NCBI GenBank assembly: GCA_001414325.1
Contig: LLKB01000005.1
Span: 497,352-561,351 of the forward strand
Source: Butyribacter intestini
GTDB taxonomy: Bacteria; Bacillota; Clostridia; Lachnospirales; Lachnospiraceae
Length of the DNA stretch: 64,000 bases
Reading direction: 5' to 3'
How positions within the stretch are numbered: position 1 is the stretch's first letter; each line of letters starts with the position of its first letter. Below the pieces are notes generated by a model. That model made no database searches and was not told the DNA's origin. It was given only the letters and a program-made list of their open reading frames with translations. This document shows, one piece after another, positions 17,363 through 25,501 of the stretch. Made by a program: the position numbers and the translations under genes.

Positions 17363-18100
17363 CTAGTCCTGCATCTCAAACATCATTATTGAAACAACCG
17401 CTATTCCGGCAGTCTCCGTCCTTAATATCCTCTTACCGAGAGATATAGGCTTTATCCCTCTTGATACAGCCTCTTCAACTTCTTCTTTTTCAAAACCGCC
17501 CTCCGGTCCGATAAAAATTCCAACTGATTTTTTCGTGCAGCCTTCTTTTACTATTTCTCTTGACTTTTCTATTCCGTCCTGTAACTCATATGGTATCATA
17601 TTGTACTCTAAGCCGCACGCAATGTCAAATGCCTCTTTGATATTTACAGGATTTGTCACTTCCGGAATAATCCCCCTGCCACTCTGTTTTGCGGCTGCTT
17701 CTGCTATCGTCTGCCAGCGTTTTGCCTTTTTGTCGGCCTTTTTATCATCAAGCCTCACAACGCACCTTTTCATTGCCACAGGAACTATCTTGGACACACC
17801 GAGTTCAACCGCCTTTTGAATGATAAACTCCATTTTGTCTTTCTTAGGAAGTCCCTGAAACAACACTATCTTACATGGAAGTTCGGTATCCGAGTCCTGA
17901 ACCTTCTCAATATTAAGCACTACCCTTTCAGAAGATATATCACTTATCCTTGAAACATAATCCATTCCTTCTTTGTCACAGGCAATTATCCAGTCGCCCT
18001 TTTCAAGCCTTAAAACATTTTTTATATGATTTACATCCGTCCCATCTATATAAACTTTATCATCTGTAATCTGCTCTTTGGATACATAAAAACGATACAT
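17363..18100 (-). CDS. rsmE: RsmE, 16S rRNA m3U1498 methyltransferase
   Basis: A SPOUT-class methyltransferase of 245 residues that makes m3U1498 in 16S rRNA. It has the N-terminal PUA-like domain (HIKNVLRLEKGD) and the knotted C-terminal domain with IGPEGGFEKEEV and ISLGKRILRTETA, the family signature. The start is ATG 18100, with AAAGGA 6 bases before; the frame extends to 18130 but enters the repeat element that begins there. The usual upstream partner prmA is absent; an inverted-repeat element takes that place. Confidence 0.94.
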   Translation of the reverse strand: MYRFYVSKEQITDDKVYIDGTDVNHIKNVLRLEKGDWIIACDKEGMDYVSRISDISSERVVLNIEKVQDSDTELPCKIVLFQGLPKKDKMEFIIQKAVELGVSKIVPVAMKRCVVRLDDKKADKKAKRWQTIAEAAAKQSGRGIIPEVTNPVNIKEAFDIACGLEYNMIPYELQDGIEKSREIVKEGCTKKSVGIFIGPEGGFEKEEVEEAVSRGIKPISLGKRILRTETAGIAVVSIMMFEMQD

Positions 18101-18129
18101 ATTTTTTCCTTTCATTACATAAAAATACA

Positions 18130-18342
18130 TAGGTAATTGCGAAACTAACTATATGTTGTGTCAATTGCACAGCTATAACAAATAATATCGTCGGCACGCT
18201 TTCGCTATGTTGTCGTTCGTAGCAGTACATAAATCAGCAAAAAACGCTGATTAAGTGCTGACGACGACAAAAATGCCGACTAACACTATTTGTTATATCT
18301 GCACAATTTAATCAAGATTTATGACAGTTTCGCAAATACCTA
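18130..18342. repeat. Inverted-repeat element, GCGAAACT family, copy A (213 bp)
   Basis: The ends are TAGGTAATTGCGAAACT and its near-perfect inverse AGTTTCGCAAATACCTA. Inside, ATAACAAATA and GTCGGCA on the left are mirrored by TGCCGAC and TATTTGTTATAT on the right, so the strand can fold over most of its length. It lies between rsmE and the FliD-like gene. The same sequence, inverted and with a different centre, is found at 47866-48190. No coding potential; looks like a small non-autonomous mobile element. Confidence 0.8.
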
Positions 18343-18477
18343 CATAAAGATACAGGCATGACAGAATTTTTATCCATACATGCCTGTATTTTTATTTTTA
18401 CTTTGTTCTGCGATTTCCATTCATTTATATATTACAGTCCAGTGAACACCTGCTGTTTAAGAACAGTAACATAAGCT

Positions 18478-19230
18478 TTACATAAGGCCGTTAAACCAGT
18501 TATTGCTGTTTGCAAATGTAGAATACGCACCACTGTAAGTATATGTAGCAGCATGACCCATTGTAAATGCTGCACTATTGGCAAGGCCGAAACTTTCACC
18601 TGCCTTTGAAGATATGGTATCTCCGAGTGAACCAACACCACTGAACAATGTCTTTAACACATTTACATCAGTTTTTTTCAAGGTATCCTCATCAAGTGTA
18701 AGTTTATTGTCCTTTCCGATACTGATTCCGCTCTTTGAAAGAAGCACTGAATTTGCACTTGTATTATTTACCATGCTGACACTTCTTCTTAATATTCCTG
18801 TTGAGTCAACTTTTGAACTTGAATCAACATAATTGTTATATGCTTCTACAAATCCCTTTACCGCACTTGTGATGGCATCCCTGTCGTAGTCCTTATTGCC
18901 ATCTTTGTCCGTTTTCTTTTCGTATAATGAAGAGTCAGACAATTTTGATAATGACTCCTTTAACTTAGTTGAATTTGTCTTTACCTCAAGTAAAGCCGAC
19001 TTAGAATCAGAAGCCGATGATGTGCTGCTGCCCGATGCCGTACTGTCTTTTTTTTGTGAAGCATAATACGCTGTCAAAAGTTTCTTATATCCACCGGACT
19101 TTATCATGGCGTAATCGCCAAGTAATGAACTTGTATTGCCAAAAATTGATGATGCTGAATTCTGTGTGCTATTGCTGCTGTCGGCAAAGAACATACTGCC
19201 TGCACCATTTATTGAAAATATTGATGACAT
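18478..19230 (-). CDS. FliD C-terminus-like protein
   Basis: A 250-residue protein that I do not recognise as a standard family member, but its middle (GFVEAYNNYVDSSSK, then LSKSGISIGKDNKLTLDEDTLKK and VLKTLFSGVGSLGDTISSKA) closely resembles the C-terminal region of the flagellar cap FliD. The N-terminal 80 residues are Ser/Ala/Thr-rich and end in a low-complexity linker. It lacks the FliD N-terminal half and has no signal peptide, which fits export by the flagellar system. The start is ATG 19230 with AGGAG 10 bases before; an in-frame GTG at 19239 overlaps that site. No other flagellar gene is in the window. Confidence 0.5.
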   Translation of the reverse strand: MSSIFSINGAGSMFFADSSNSTQNSASSIFGNTSSLLGDYAMIKSGGYKKLLTAYYASQKKDSTASGSSTSSASDSKSALLEVKTNSTKLKESLSKLSDSSLYEKKTDKDGNKDYDRDAITSAVKGFVEAYNNYVDSSSKVDSTGILRRSVSMVNNTSANSVLLSKSGISIGKDNKLTLDEDTLKKTDVNVLKTLFSGVGSLGDTISSKAGESFGLANSAAFTMGHAATYTYSGAYSTFANSNNWFNGLM

Positions 19231-19300
19231 AATGATCACACTCCTTTTATTTTTTCCGCCTGATTATCTATATTTTATATCGTCTGTTTTTTAATAAACT

Positions 19301-21400
19301 TTATCTTTTTTTGCTTTTTGCTCTTTTTCTATTGTTTGACAACGCCCCACCTTTATTACCTGCTCTATCACTTATTTTGGCATTTTTATTACCTCTGCCG
19401 TTTGTTCCATTTGATGCAGAATTTTTTCTGTTTCCATACATATTTTCCAAACCGGTATTTCGTCTGTCAGACTTTTTGCAGCCATTCGCTTTTTTACCTG
19501 GTCTGTCATTTTTTCCTGACTTTTCTCCCGACCTTAAACTGCTTCCTGACCTCGATTTTTTCTCCCACGCTTCTTCCCTCCATTTTTCCTTTCTCGGTCT
19601 TATAAGACATTTTTCATCAAAACCGATAAGATCCTCCCTGCCGGCTTTTATAAGTGCTTCTTTTACAAGGTCATAATTCTTAGGATTTTTATACTGTATA
19701 AGTGCCCTCTGCATAGCCTTTTCGTGAGGATTTACAGGTGTGTAAACTTTTTTCATTGTTCTTGGATCAACACCCGTATAATACATACAAGTTGATATTG
19801 TCGACGGTGTCGGATAAAAATCCTGTACCTGTTCAGGCATATAACCTAAATCCCTAAGATGAACCGCAAGCTCCACGGCTTCTTTAAGTGTAGAACCCGG
19901 ATGTGATGACATAAGATAAGGCACGACAAACTGCTTTTTACCGACTTTTTTATTTATCCTGTCATATCTTCTCTTAAATGCTTCATACACGGCATTTTCA
20001 GGTTTTCCCATATTTCTAAGAACTTCATCGGATATATGCTCCGGTGCAACCCTTAACTGACCGCTTATGTGGTACTCGCAAAGTTCTTTTAAGAATGTAT
20101 CATCACTGTCTGCCATTATATAATCAAACCTAAGACCTGAACGCACAAAAACTTTTTTTACTCCGTCAAGTTTTCTGAGTTTACGCAAAAGCTTAAGGTA
20201 ATCGCTGTGGTCAACTTTAAGATTTGGACACGGTTTTGGAAAAAGACACTGCCTGTTCATACATACACCGTGCTCAACCTGTTTGTCACACGCTCTCCCC
20301 CTGAAATCAGCCGTCGGACCTCCGACATCATGTATATACCCCTTAAAATCCGGCTCTTTTATCATCTGCTTTGCTTCTGCTATTATCGATTCATGGCTTC
20401 TTGTTTGCAAAACCCTGCCCTGATGAAATGTAAGTGCACAAAAACTGCAGCCCCCAAAACACCCTCTGTTGCTTGTAAGACTAAACTTTATTTCAGACAA
20501 AGCAGGTACACCACCGTCTTTCTCATACATCGGGTGATATGCCCTCATATACGGCAATGCATACACATCATCCATTTCAAGCTGTGTAAGCGGTCTTGCC
20601 GGAGGATTTTGCACCACATAAAGATGGTCGTTATACTTTTCCACAAGTCTGCTCGCCGTAATAGAGTCTGTATTACAATACTGTATATAAAAACTTTTTG
20701 CATACTCAAGCTTATTATTCTGCATTGTCTCAAAATCAGGCAGCGTTTTTGCATCATAAACACTATCCAGATTTTTGGCTCTGTAAACAGTTCCGTTTAC
20801 AAAAGTAATATCCGACACATCAATCCCGCTTTCAAGAGCATCTGCTATCTCGACAACTGAAAGTTCACCCATTCCGTATATACATATATCCGCCTGCGAA
20901 TCGACAAGTATCGAATGTTTGAGTTTGTCAGACCAGTAATCATAATGAGCAAGTCTCCTAAGACTCGCCTCAATACCTCCAATAATAATAGGCACTTTCT
21001 TATAAACTTTTCTTATAAGATTGCAATAAACAATAGTCGCATAATCCGGTCTTTTTCCTATAACACCCCCCGGAGTATATGCATCCGAACTTCTCCTCTT
21101 TTTAGATACGGTATAATGATTAACCATCGAATCCATATTGCCTGCCGACACAAGAAAACCAAGTCTTGGCATACCAAACACTTTGATACTCTCCTCATCT
21201 TTCCAGTCAGGCTGTGCGATAAAACCTATCTTATATCCGTGACTCTCCAAAACCCTCGTAATAATAGCTGCACCAAAAGACGAATGATCCACATAGGCAT
21301 CACCGCAGATGTAAACAAAATCAACCTGTTCCCAGCCACGCCTAAGCATATCCTCTCTGCAAACCGGCAAAAAATCTCTCTCATCATTATCGTAACTCAT
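19301..21400 (-). CDS. YgiQ family radical SAM protein
   Basis: A 699-residue radical-SAM protein of the widespread YgiQ group, whose reaction is not established. The N-terminal B12-binding-like region has [20 protein letters not shown] sequence; the cluster cysteines are Cys314/318/321 in GCFGGCSFC; a conserved cysteine-rich block ([18 protein letters not shown]) follows. The last 90 residues are very rich in Lys, Arg, Ser and Gly, a longer basic tail than usual. Possibly it binds nucleic acid. ATG 21400 follows GAGG. It is a single-gene unit between the FliD-like gene and a repeat fragment. Confidence 0.88.
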   Translation of the reverse strand: MSYDNDERDFLPVCREDMLRRGWEQVDFVYICGDAYVDHSSFGAAIITRVLESHGYKIGFIAQPDWKDEESIKVFGMPRLGFLVSAGNMDSMVNHYTVSKKRRSSDAYTPGGVIGKRPDYATIVYCNLIRKVYKKVPIIIGGIEASLRRLAHYDYWSDKLKHSILVDSQADICIYGMGELSVVEIADALESGIDVSDITFVNGTVYRAKNLDSVYDAKTLPDFETMQNNKLEYAKSFYIQYCNTDSITASRLVEKYNDHLYVVQNPPARPLTQLEMDDVYALPYMRAYHPMYEKDGGVPALSEIKFSLTSNRGCFGGCSFCALTFHQGRVLQTRSHESIIAEAKQMIKEPDFKGYIHDVGGPTADFRGRACDKQVEHGVCMNRQCLFPKPCPNLKVDHSDYLKLLRKLRKLDGVKKVFVRSGLRFDYIMADSDDTFLKELCEYHISGQLRVAPEHISDEVLRNMGKPENAVYEAFKRRYDRINKKVGKKQFVVPYLMSSHPGSTLKEAVELAVHLRDLGYMPEQVQDFYPTPSTISTCMYYTGVDPRTMKKVYTPVNPHEKAMQRALIQYKNPKNYDLVKEALIKAGREDLIGFDEKCLIRPRKEKWREEAWEKKSRSGSSLRSGEKSGKNDRPGKKANGCKKSDRRNTGLENMYGNRKNSASNGTNGRGNKNAKISDRAGNKGGALSNNRKRAKSKKR

Positions 21401-21433
21401 CTATAAAAACCTCATTTCTAATCTTTTAACATT

Positions 21434-21507
21434 GTAACCTTTCAGCCATAAAAAGATAATCGGCAATACAATGAACTTGTTTATTGTATGCCAAATTCTC
21501 TTTTTAT
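21434..21507. repeat. Fragment of the 184-bp GTAACAGTTCAGCC element (partial copy)
   Basis: Begins GTAACCTTTCAGCCATAAAAAG and contains the CAATACAATGAAC...TTTATTGTATG hairpin, matching about 60 bases of the inverse of the full copy at 32358. It then diverges, and the opposite end is missing. It lies just upstream of ygiQ, in a 300-base gap in which I see nothing else. Confidence 0.65.
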
Positions 21508-21700
21508 TACTAAACAAAAACATTATAATTGACTAAAACATACCATGTGCTATATAATAAACACCGCTGAAATTGTCATAAATAACAACACAGGAAAGTT
21601 ACTTTATAATCATTAAACACATTACAAATAACTACATAAACAACTTAACTAAAAATCTCACCACCTCAAATTATTATAACAATATCGAAAGGATTTGCAT

Positions 21701-22501
21701 ATGAGAAAATTATTATTTTTTGATGTAGACGGAACACTCGCAGACAGAGTCGGCAAAAAAAATGTAGTTCCACAGTCAGCGAAAGATGCAATTAAAAAGC
21801 TTCAGGAAAACGGCCACCTCTGTTTTGTAAATACAGGTCGTTCATTATCTGAAATAGATGTATATCTCAAAGAATTAAATATGGATGGTTTTGTGTGCGG
21901 ATGCGGTACTTATATTTTATATAAGAATGAAGTCCTTTTTTCACAGACAGTACCCTTTGAAATCGGTAATGAACTTGTAAGCGACCTTGAAAAATACAAC
22001 ATTGAATGGCTTCTTGAGGGCGAGAAAACGCTTTATTACAGAAATAAACCTTACACAACACATATTGGTGATTTTAAAGATGAGCAAAAGCATCTTTACC
22101 CTTCTGCCTATAAAGAACTTGAACCATCAAAGGCTTCTGACCTTGTATTTGACAAATTCTGCATAGGTATTCACAAAAACAGTGATTTCAAGTCATTTGA
22201 AGCAAAATATTCAAAAATATTTACAATAATAGACCGTGGCAATAATTTCTATGAAATTGTTCCTGCCAACTGTTCAAAAGCAACCGGTATGGAATTTCTG
22301 ATGAAGCATTTCAATGTAGATAAAAAAGATACTATTGCAATAGGTGACAGCACGAATGATCTTACCATGCTTGAATTTGCCGGCACCAGCATAGCCATGA
22401 AACACAGCAGTCCTATTGTTCTTGAAAAAGCTGATTATGTGACAGACGATGTATTTGACGATGGCATATATAATGCCATGAAACATTTTGAACTTATCTA
22501 A
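21701..22501 (+). CDS. Cof-type HAD-IIB phosphatase
   Basis: A 266-residue haloacid-dehalogenase-type phosphatase. Motif I is FFDVDGTLAD (Asp nucleophile at about residue 7), motif II FVNTGRS, the C2B cap lies in the middle, and motif IV is AIGDSTNDLTML. Cof enzymes hydrolyse sugar phosphates, flavin phosphates or similar; the substrate is not readable. ATG 21701 has AAAGGA before it (a TTG 6 bases upstream is in frame but overlaps the site). It is single-gene, and the 22631-22674 hairpin ends it. Confidence 0.9.
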   Translation: MRKLLFFDVDGTLADRVGKKNVVPQSAKDAIKKLQENGHLCFVNTGRSLSEIDVYLKELNMDGFVCGCGTYILYKNEVLFSQTVPFEIGNELVSDLEKYNIEWLLEGEKTLYYRNKPYTTHIGDFKDEQKHLYPSAYKELEPSKASDLVFDKFCIGIHKNSDFKSFEAKYSKIFTIIDRGNNFYEIVPANCSKATGMEFLMKHFNVDKKDTIAIGDSTNDLTMLEFAGTSIAMKHSSPIVLEKADYVTDDVFDDGIYNAMKHFELI

Positions 22502-22630
22502 TCATTGACACTTAAACCTAAAAGTCAGTAAAAAAGCCTGCGTTTTGCCATCCAAAAATTGCTTTGCAATTCTCGTTGGTTTCCCACTATGTTATTAGCA
22601 TTTTCCTATAGCTTAAAAAATCATATTATC

Positions 22631-22674
22631 AAAAAAGATACTTTGCTAAAAACACTATGCAAAGTATCTTTTTT
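22631..22674. terminator. Bidirectional terminator
   Basis: A perfect 16-base stem, AAAAAAGATACTTTGC against its inverse, with a 12-base loop. It ends the HAD gene on the plus strand and the converging REC-HPt operon on the minus strand. Confidence 0.88.
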
Positions 22675-22685
22675 AATAAGCAGAT

Positions 22686-23129
22686 TTACCTTATCTTTTC
22701 AAGGACAGTCTTGTATATCATTATCAGATATGCATCTATAAAACAGAATTTATTTTCCAAAAATTCCAATAATTTATACAAAAATGCTGCTCCGAGAAAT
22801 GCCACGCTAATGCAGGTGACATAATAGTCAAGATTAAGTGCAAGAAGCACTATATTCCCCACAACATACGCAGAAAGCACCCCCGTAAACTTTCTTGCAA
22901 TTTGCAATGCTTTATAAAGTGTGCATGACAGATTTTCAAGTTTTTCCGTTGTAACTTTCTTTGGGTCTTTTGATAAAACCTCATACATATCTTTGTAAAT
23001 CTTTTTACTTTCTATATCATTTTTTATATTGGCATAATTTTTCACTTCTTCATTAAAGAGGTCAACATAATGTTCATATCCTTTTTTTCCAAATTCCTTA
23101 CGCAAACACTTTTTAAAGACATTCATCAT
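22686..23129 (-). CDS. Small membrane protein linked to the REC-HPt gene
   Basis: A 147-residue protein I do not recognise. The N-terminal 85 residues are charged and helical; two membrane segments follow (about 86-105 and 108-128), then a short tail. Its start overlaps the stop of the phosphorelay gene by one base (TAATG) with GGAG in place, so it is translationally coupled to it and probably works with it. No enzyme motif is visible. Confidence 0.6.
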   Translation of the reverse strand: MMNVFKKCLRKEFGKKGYEHYVDLFNEEVKNYANIKNDIESKKIYKDMYEVLSKDPKKVTTEKLENLSCTLYKALQIARKFTGVLSAYVVGNIVLLALNLDYYVTCISVAFLGAAFLYKLLEFLENKFCFIDAYLIMIYKTVLEKIR

Positions 23130-24154
23130 TAATTCTCCGTCACATTATTTAATATTTCAAGGGCAGTATCGTACTCAAAATTCTGCACATTATCATACAC
23201 ATCATTTAAAATACTCTGCGTTTCAGCCGATGCACTTCCCATCATTTTTTCTAATAATTCAATAATATCTATATAGTTGAAATCCTCAATATATTCCTTT
23301 AGTCTTTCAATATTCTGCATAAATTCCGTTGCAGGCATAACTTCAATTTTACTTTTATTTATATCCTGCTCCTTATAAAAAATACATGCCTGTTCAAGTT
23401 CATCATGGAATTTTTTGACTTTGTCAAGATAACCATCCATCATCTCATGAACATAAGGATTTTCAAACTCTCTTGCTGCAAATTCCATACGTTTTGACTG
23501 CCCAGCAAGTTCATCTGCACCTATATTCAAAAATATACCTTTTAAGCTATGAAAATAAAGCGTCATTGTTTCCATCTGCTCAGTATTTCTTATCACATCA
23601 ATCATATTATAATTTTCAATTATATTTCTGACACTGACTGCGAGCACTTTCATATAATTTTCAAGACTGCCTGCCATAAGTGAAAGACCCTCTTGATAAT
23701 TGAGTCCCTCAACTGCATTTAAAAACATTGTCCTGTCCTTTTCTTCTTCCTCTTCAACTTCTATCGTGTCAATCTCAATTCCATTCGCCGAGAAAACTTC
23801 CTCTAAATTTTCTTTCCTGACCGGTTTTCTGAGTACATCTGAAGCACCTGCTGCCCGAAACATTTCCATAACCTGATTGTCTACTGTTGCGGATACTCCA
23901 AAATAGAGAGTATTGTCATTATCTCCTGCAACAAACTTTATCTGCCTTATACTTTCCACTCCATCCATATCAGGCATAAGATAATCCATCAGAACTATAT
24001 CATAACTTTTAGAACATGACATTTCAATCGCTTCCATGCCGGACTCAGCGGTATCTGCATTTGCACCATATCTTTCGATCATAGCCTTAAGAACGAGTGT
24101 ATTTGCACTATTGTCATCAACAACAAGAACATCTAATTCACTAAGCTTCTTCAT
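23129..24154 (-). CDS. Response regulator fused to an HPt domain
   Basis: A 341-residue phosphorelay protein. The receiver domain (1-125) has the acidic pair in VVDDN, phospho-acceptor Asp57 in VLMDYLMPDMDG, Thr/Ser in GVSAT and the lysine in LRKPVRKENL. An acidic linker (EVEEEEEKD) leads to an HPt domain with His202 in FHSLKGIFLNIGA. There is no output or kinase domain, so it should pass phosphate between an unlinked hybrid kinase and another regulator. No kinase is in the window. It is coupled to the small membrane protein downstream. Confidence 0.85.
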   Translation of the reverse strand: MKKLSELDVLVVDDNSANTLVLKAMIERYGANADTAESGMEAIEMSCSKSYDIVLMDYLMPDMDGVESIRQIKFVAGDNDNTLYFGVSATVDNQVMEMFRAAGASDVLRKPVRKENLEEVFSANGIEIDTIEVEEEEEKDRTMFLNAVEGLNYQEGLSLMAGSLENYMKVLAVSVRNIIENYNMIDVIRNTEQMETMTLYFHSLKGIFLNIGADELAGQSKRMEFAAREFENPYVHEMMDGYLDKVKKFHDELEQACIFYKEQDINKSKIEVMPATEFMQNIERLKEYIEDFNYIDIIELLEKMMGSASAETQSILNDVYDNVQNFEYDTALEILNNVTEN

Positions 24155-24201
24155 CTATGTTCAACTATCCTCCCTGTGATAAATCTCATATCTATACAAT
24201 A

Positions 24202-24228
24202 AAGTGTCAATAACAACTTTTGACACTT
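24202..24228 (-). terminator. Hairpin after galM
   Basis: AAGTGTCAA and TTGACACTT form a 9-base stem 3 bases beyond the mutarotase stop. The T-tract on the minus strand is weak, so read-through into the REC-HPt gene is possible. Confidence 0.45.
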
Positions 24229-24231
24229 ACA

Positions 24232-25296
24232 TCATATAATAGAAAAACGAAATACTGTAGTAGTAGTATATTCATCTCCAGCCTTTAATACCGCATTTGG
24301 AAATCCTTTAGTATTTATGGCATTTGGAAAATTCTGTGACTCAAAGCACGCACCACAGAAATTAGCATAATTTATACCGTCTTTTGAATTTTCCGTCGTA
24401 AGTCCACCTGCCGTATAAAGCTGTAATCCCGGCTGATCCGTATATACTTCCATCATTCTGCCTGTCTCTTTGCAAACAAACTGTGCTGCCTTTGCAACAT
24501 CACATACATCGTCTCCATTAAGTACAAAGTTATGATCATACTCGGTAACGGTCTTTTCGTCTTTGTCATACGCACCAAGACCTTCACGCACCGGCTTTCC
24601 GTTTCTAAAATCAAGTGCTGTACCTTCAACACTCTTAATCTCACCGGTAGGCACCAATATATCGTTTACCGGAGTATAATTATCAGCATAAATTGTAATC
24701 TCCTGGTCGAGAATATCCTTACACTTATGTCCGCCTTTTCCTAGATTGAAATACGAATGATTTGTCATATTTACGATGGTATCTTCATCACCAACTGCAT
24801 AATAATCTATCATAAGTTCATTGTCATCATTTAATGTATATGTAATGGCAACTGTGAGATTTCCCGGAAATCCCTGCTCACCGTCAGGACTCAGTCTTGA
24901 AAATGTAATACTGTCACCATTCTCAACCACATCCGTCTCTGCATTATACATCATGCGGTTGTATCTCGTATTTCCTCCATGGAGACAGTTTGTGCTCTCA
25001 TTCTTATCAAGCTTATACTCTTTTCCATTAAGGGTAAATATGGCATTTGACACTCTGTTTGCATATCTTCCCAGTGGTGCACCAAAACTTGGCATATTTA
25101 CCTCATACTCAGCTACTGTATCATATCCGAGTACAATATCATCAATATTTCCATCCTTGTCCGGCATCATCAGATTGGTAATAACGCCACCCAGATCAAT
25201 AAATGAAACTTCTATACCATTATTATTTTTCAAAGTATATTTTGTAACCTCGTCCCCATTTGCCGTAACTCCAAATTTTATTTTTGATATGCTCAT
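24232..25296 (-). CDS. galM: Galactose mutarotase (aldose 1-epimerase)
   Basis: A 354-residue cytoplasmic epimerase that interconverts alpha and beta forms of galactose and other aldoses. Family marks: FIDLGGVITNLMMPD, LGRYANRVSNAIFTLNGK, a catalytic-His region TNHSYFNLG near 180, and YTDQPGLQLYTAGGL with FCGACFESQNFPNA at the C-terminal side. ATG has AGGAGG before it. It is downstream of the GH31 xylosidase on the same strand but separated by a strong terminator, so it is likely a separate unit. It would help use sugars released by the glycosidases here. Confidence 0.93.
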   Translation of the reverse strand: MSISKIKFGVTANGDEVTKYTLKNNNGIEVSFIDLGGVITNLMMPDKDGNIDDIVLGYDTVAEYEVNMPSFGAPLGRYANRVSNAIFTLNGKEYKLDKNESTNCLHGGNTRYNRMMYNAETDVVENGDSITFSRLSPDGEQGFPGNLTVAITYTLNDDNELMIDYYAVGDEDTIVNMTNHSYFNLGKGGHKCKDILDQEITIYADNYTPVNDILVPTGEIKSVEGTALDFRNGKPVREGLGAYDKDEKTVTEYDHNFVLNGDDVCDVAKAAQFVCKETGRMMEVYTDQPGLQLYTAGGLTTENSKDGINYANFCGACFESQNFPNAINTKGFPNAVLKAGDEYTTTTVFRFSII

Positions 25297-25420
25297 ATAT
25301 CGTACCTCCTGAAATTTATACTGTTTACCTAATAGTGTTGAATTTTATATCGTTTTTTGTAAAAATAAGTCTATTTATATTATTATAGCAATTTCTTACA
25401 TTTTTTACAACAGCCAAAAC

Positions 25421-25464
25421 AAAACCCCGCAGCATAAAGCAGTCCGCCTCAATGCTACGGGGTT
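25421..25464 (-). terminator. Terminator after the GH31 gene
   Basis: A 13-base stem with one mismatch (AACCCCGCAGCAT / ATGCTACGGGGTT), loop 16 bases, followed on the minus strand by TTTTG then more T's. Confidence 0.85.
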
Positions 25465-25501
25465 CATTATCTATATCTTTTTAATTTAACATGGCTTTTT
25501 A

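Noticed and set aside
20207..21406. Long plus-strand frames opposite ygiQ
   Set aside because: They lie entirely antisense to a conserved radical SAM gene and have no ribosome sites or domains.
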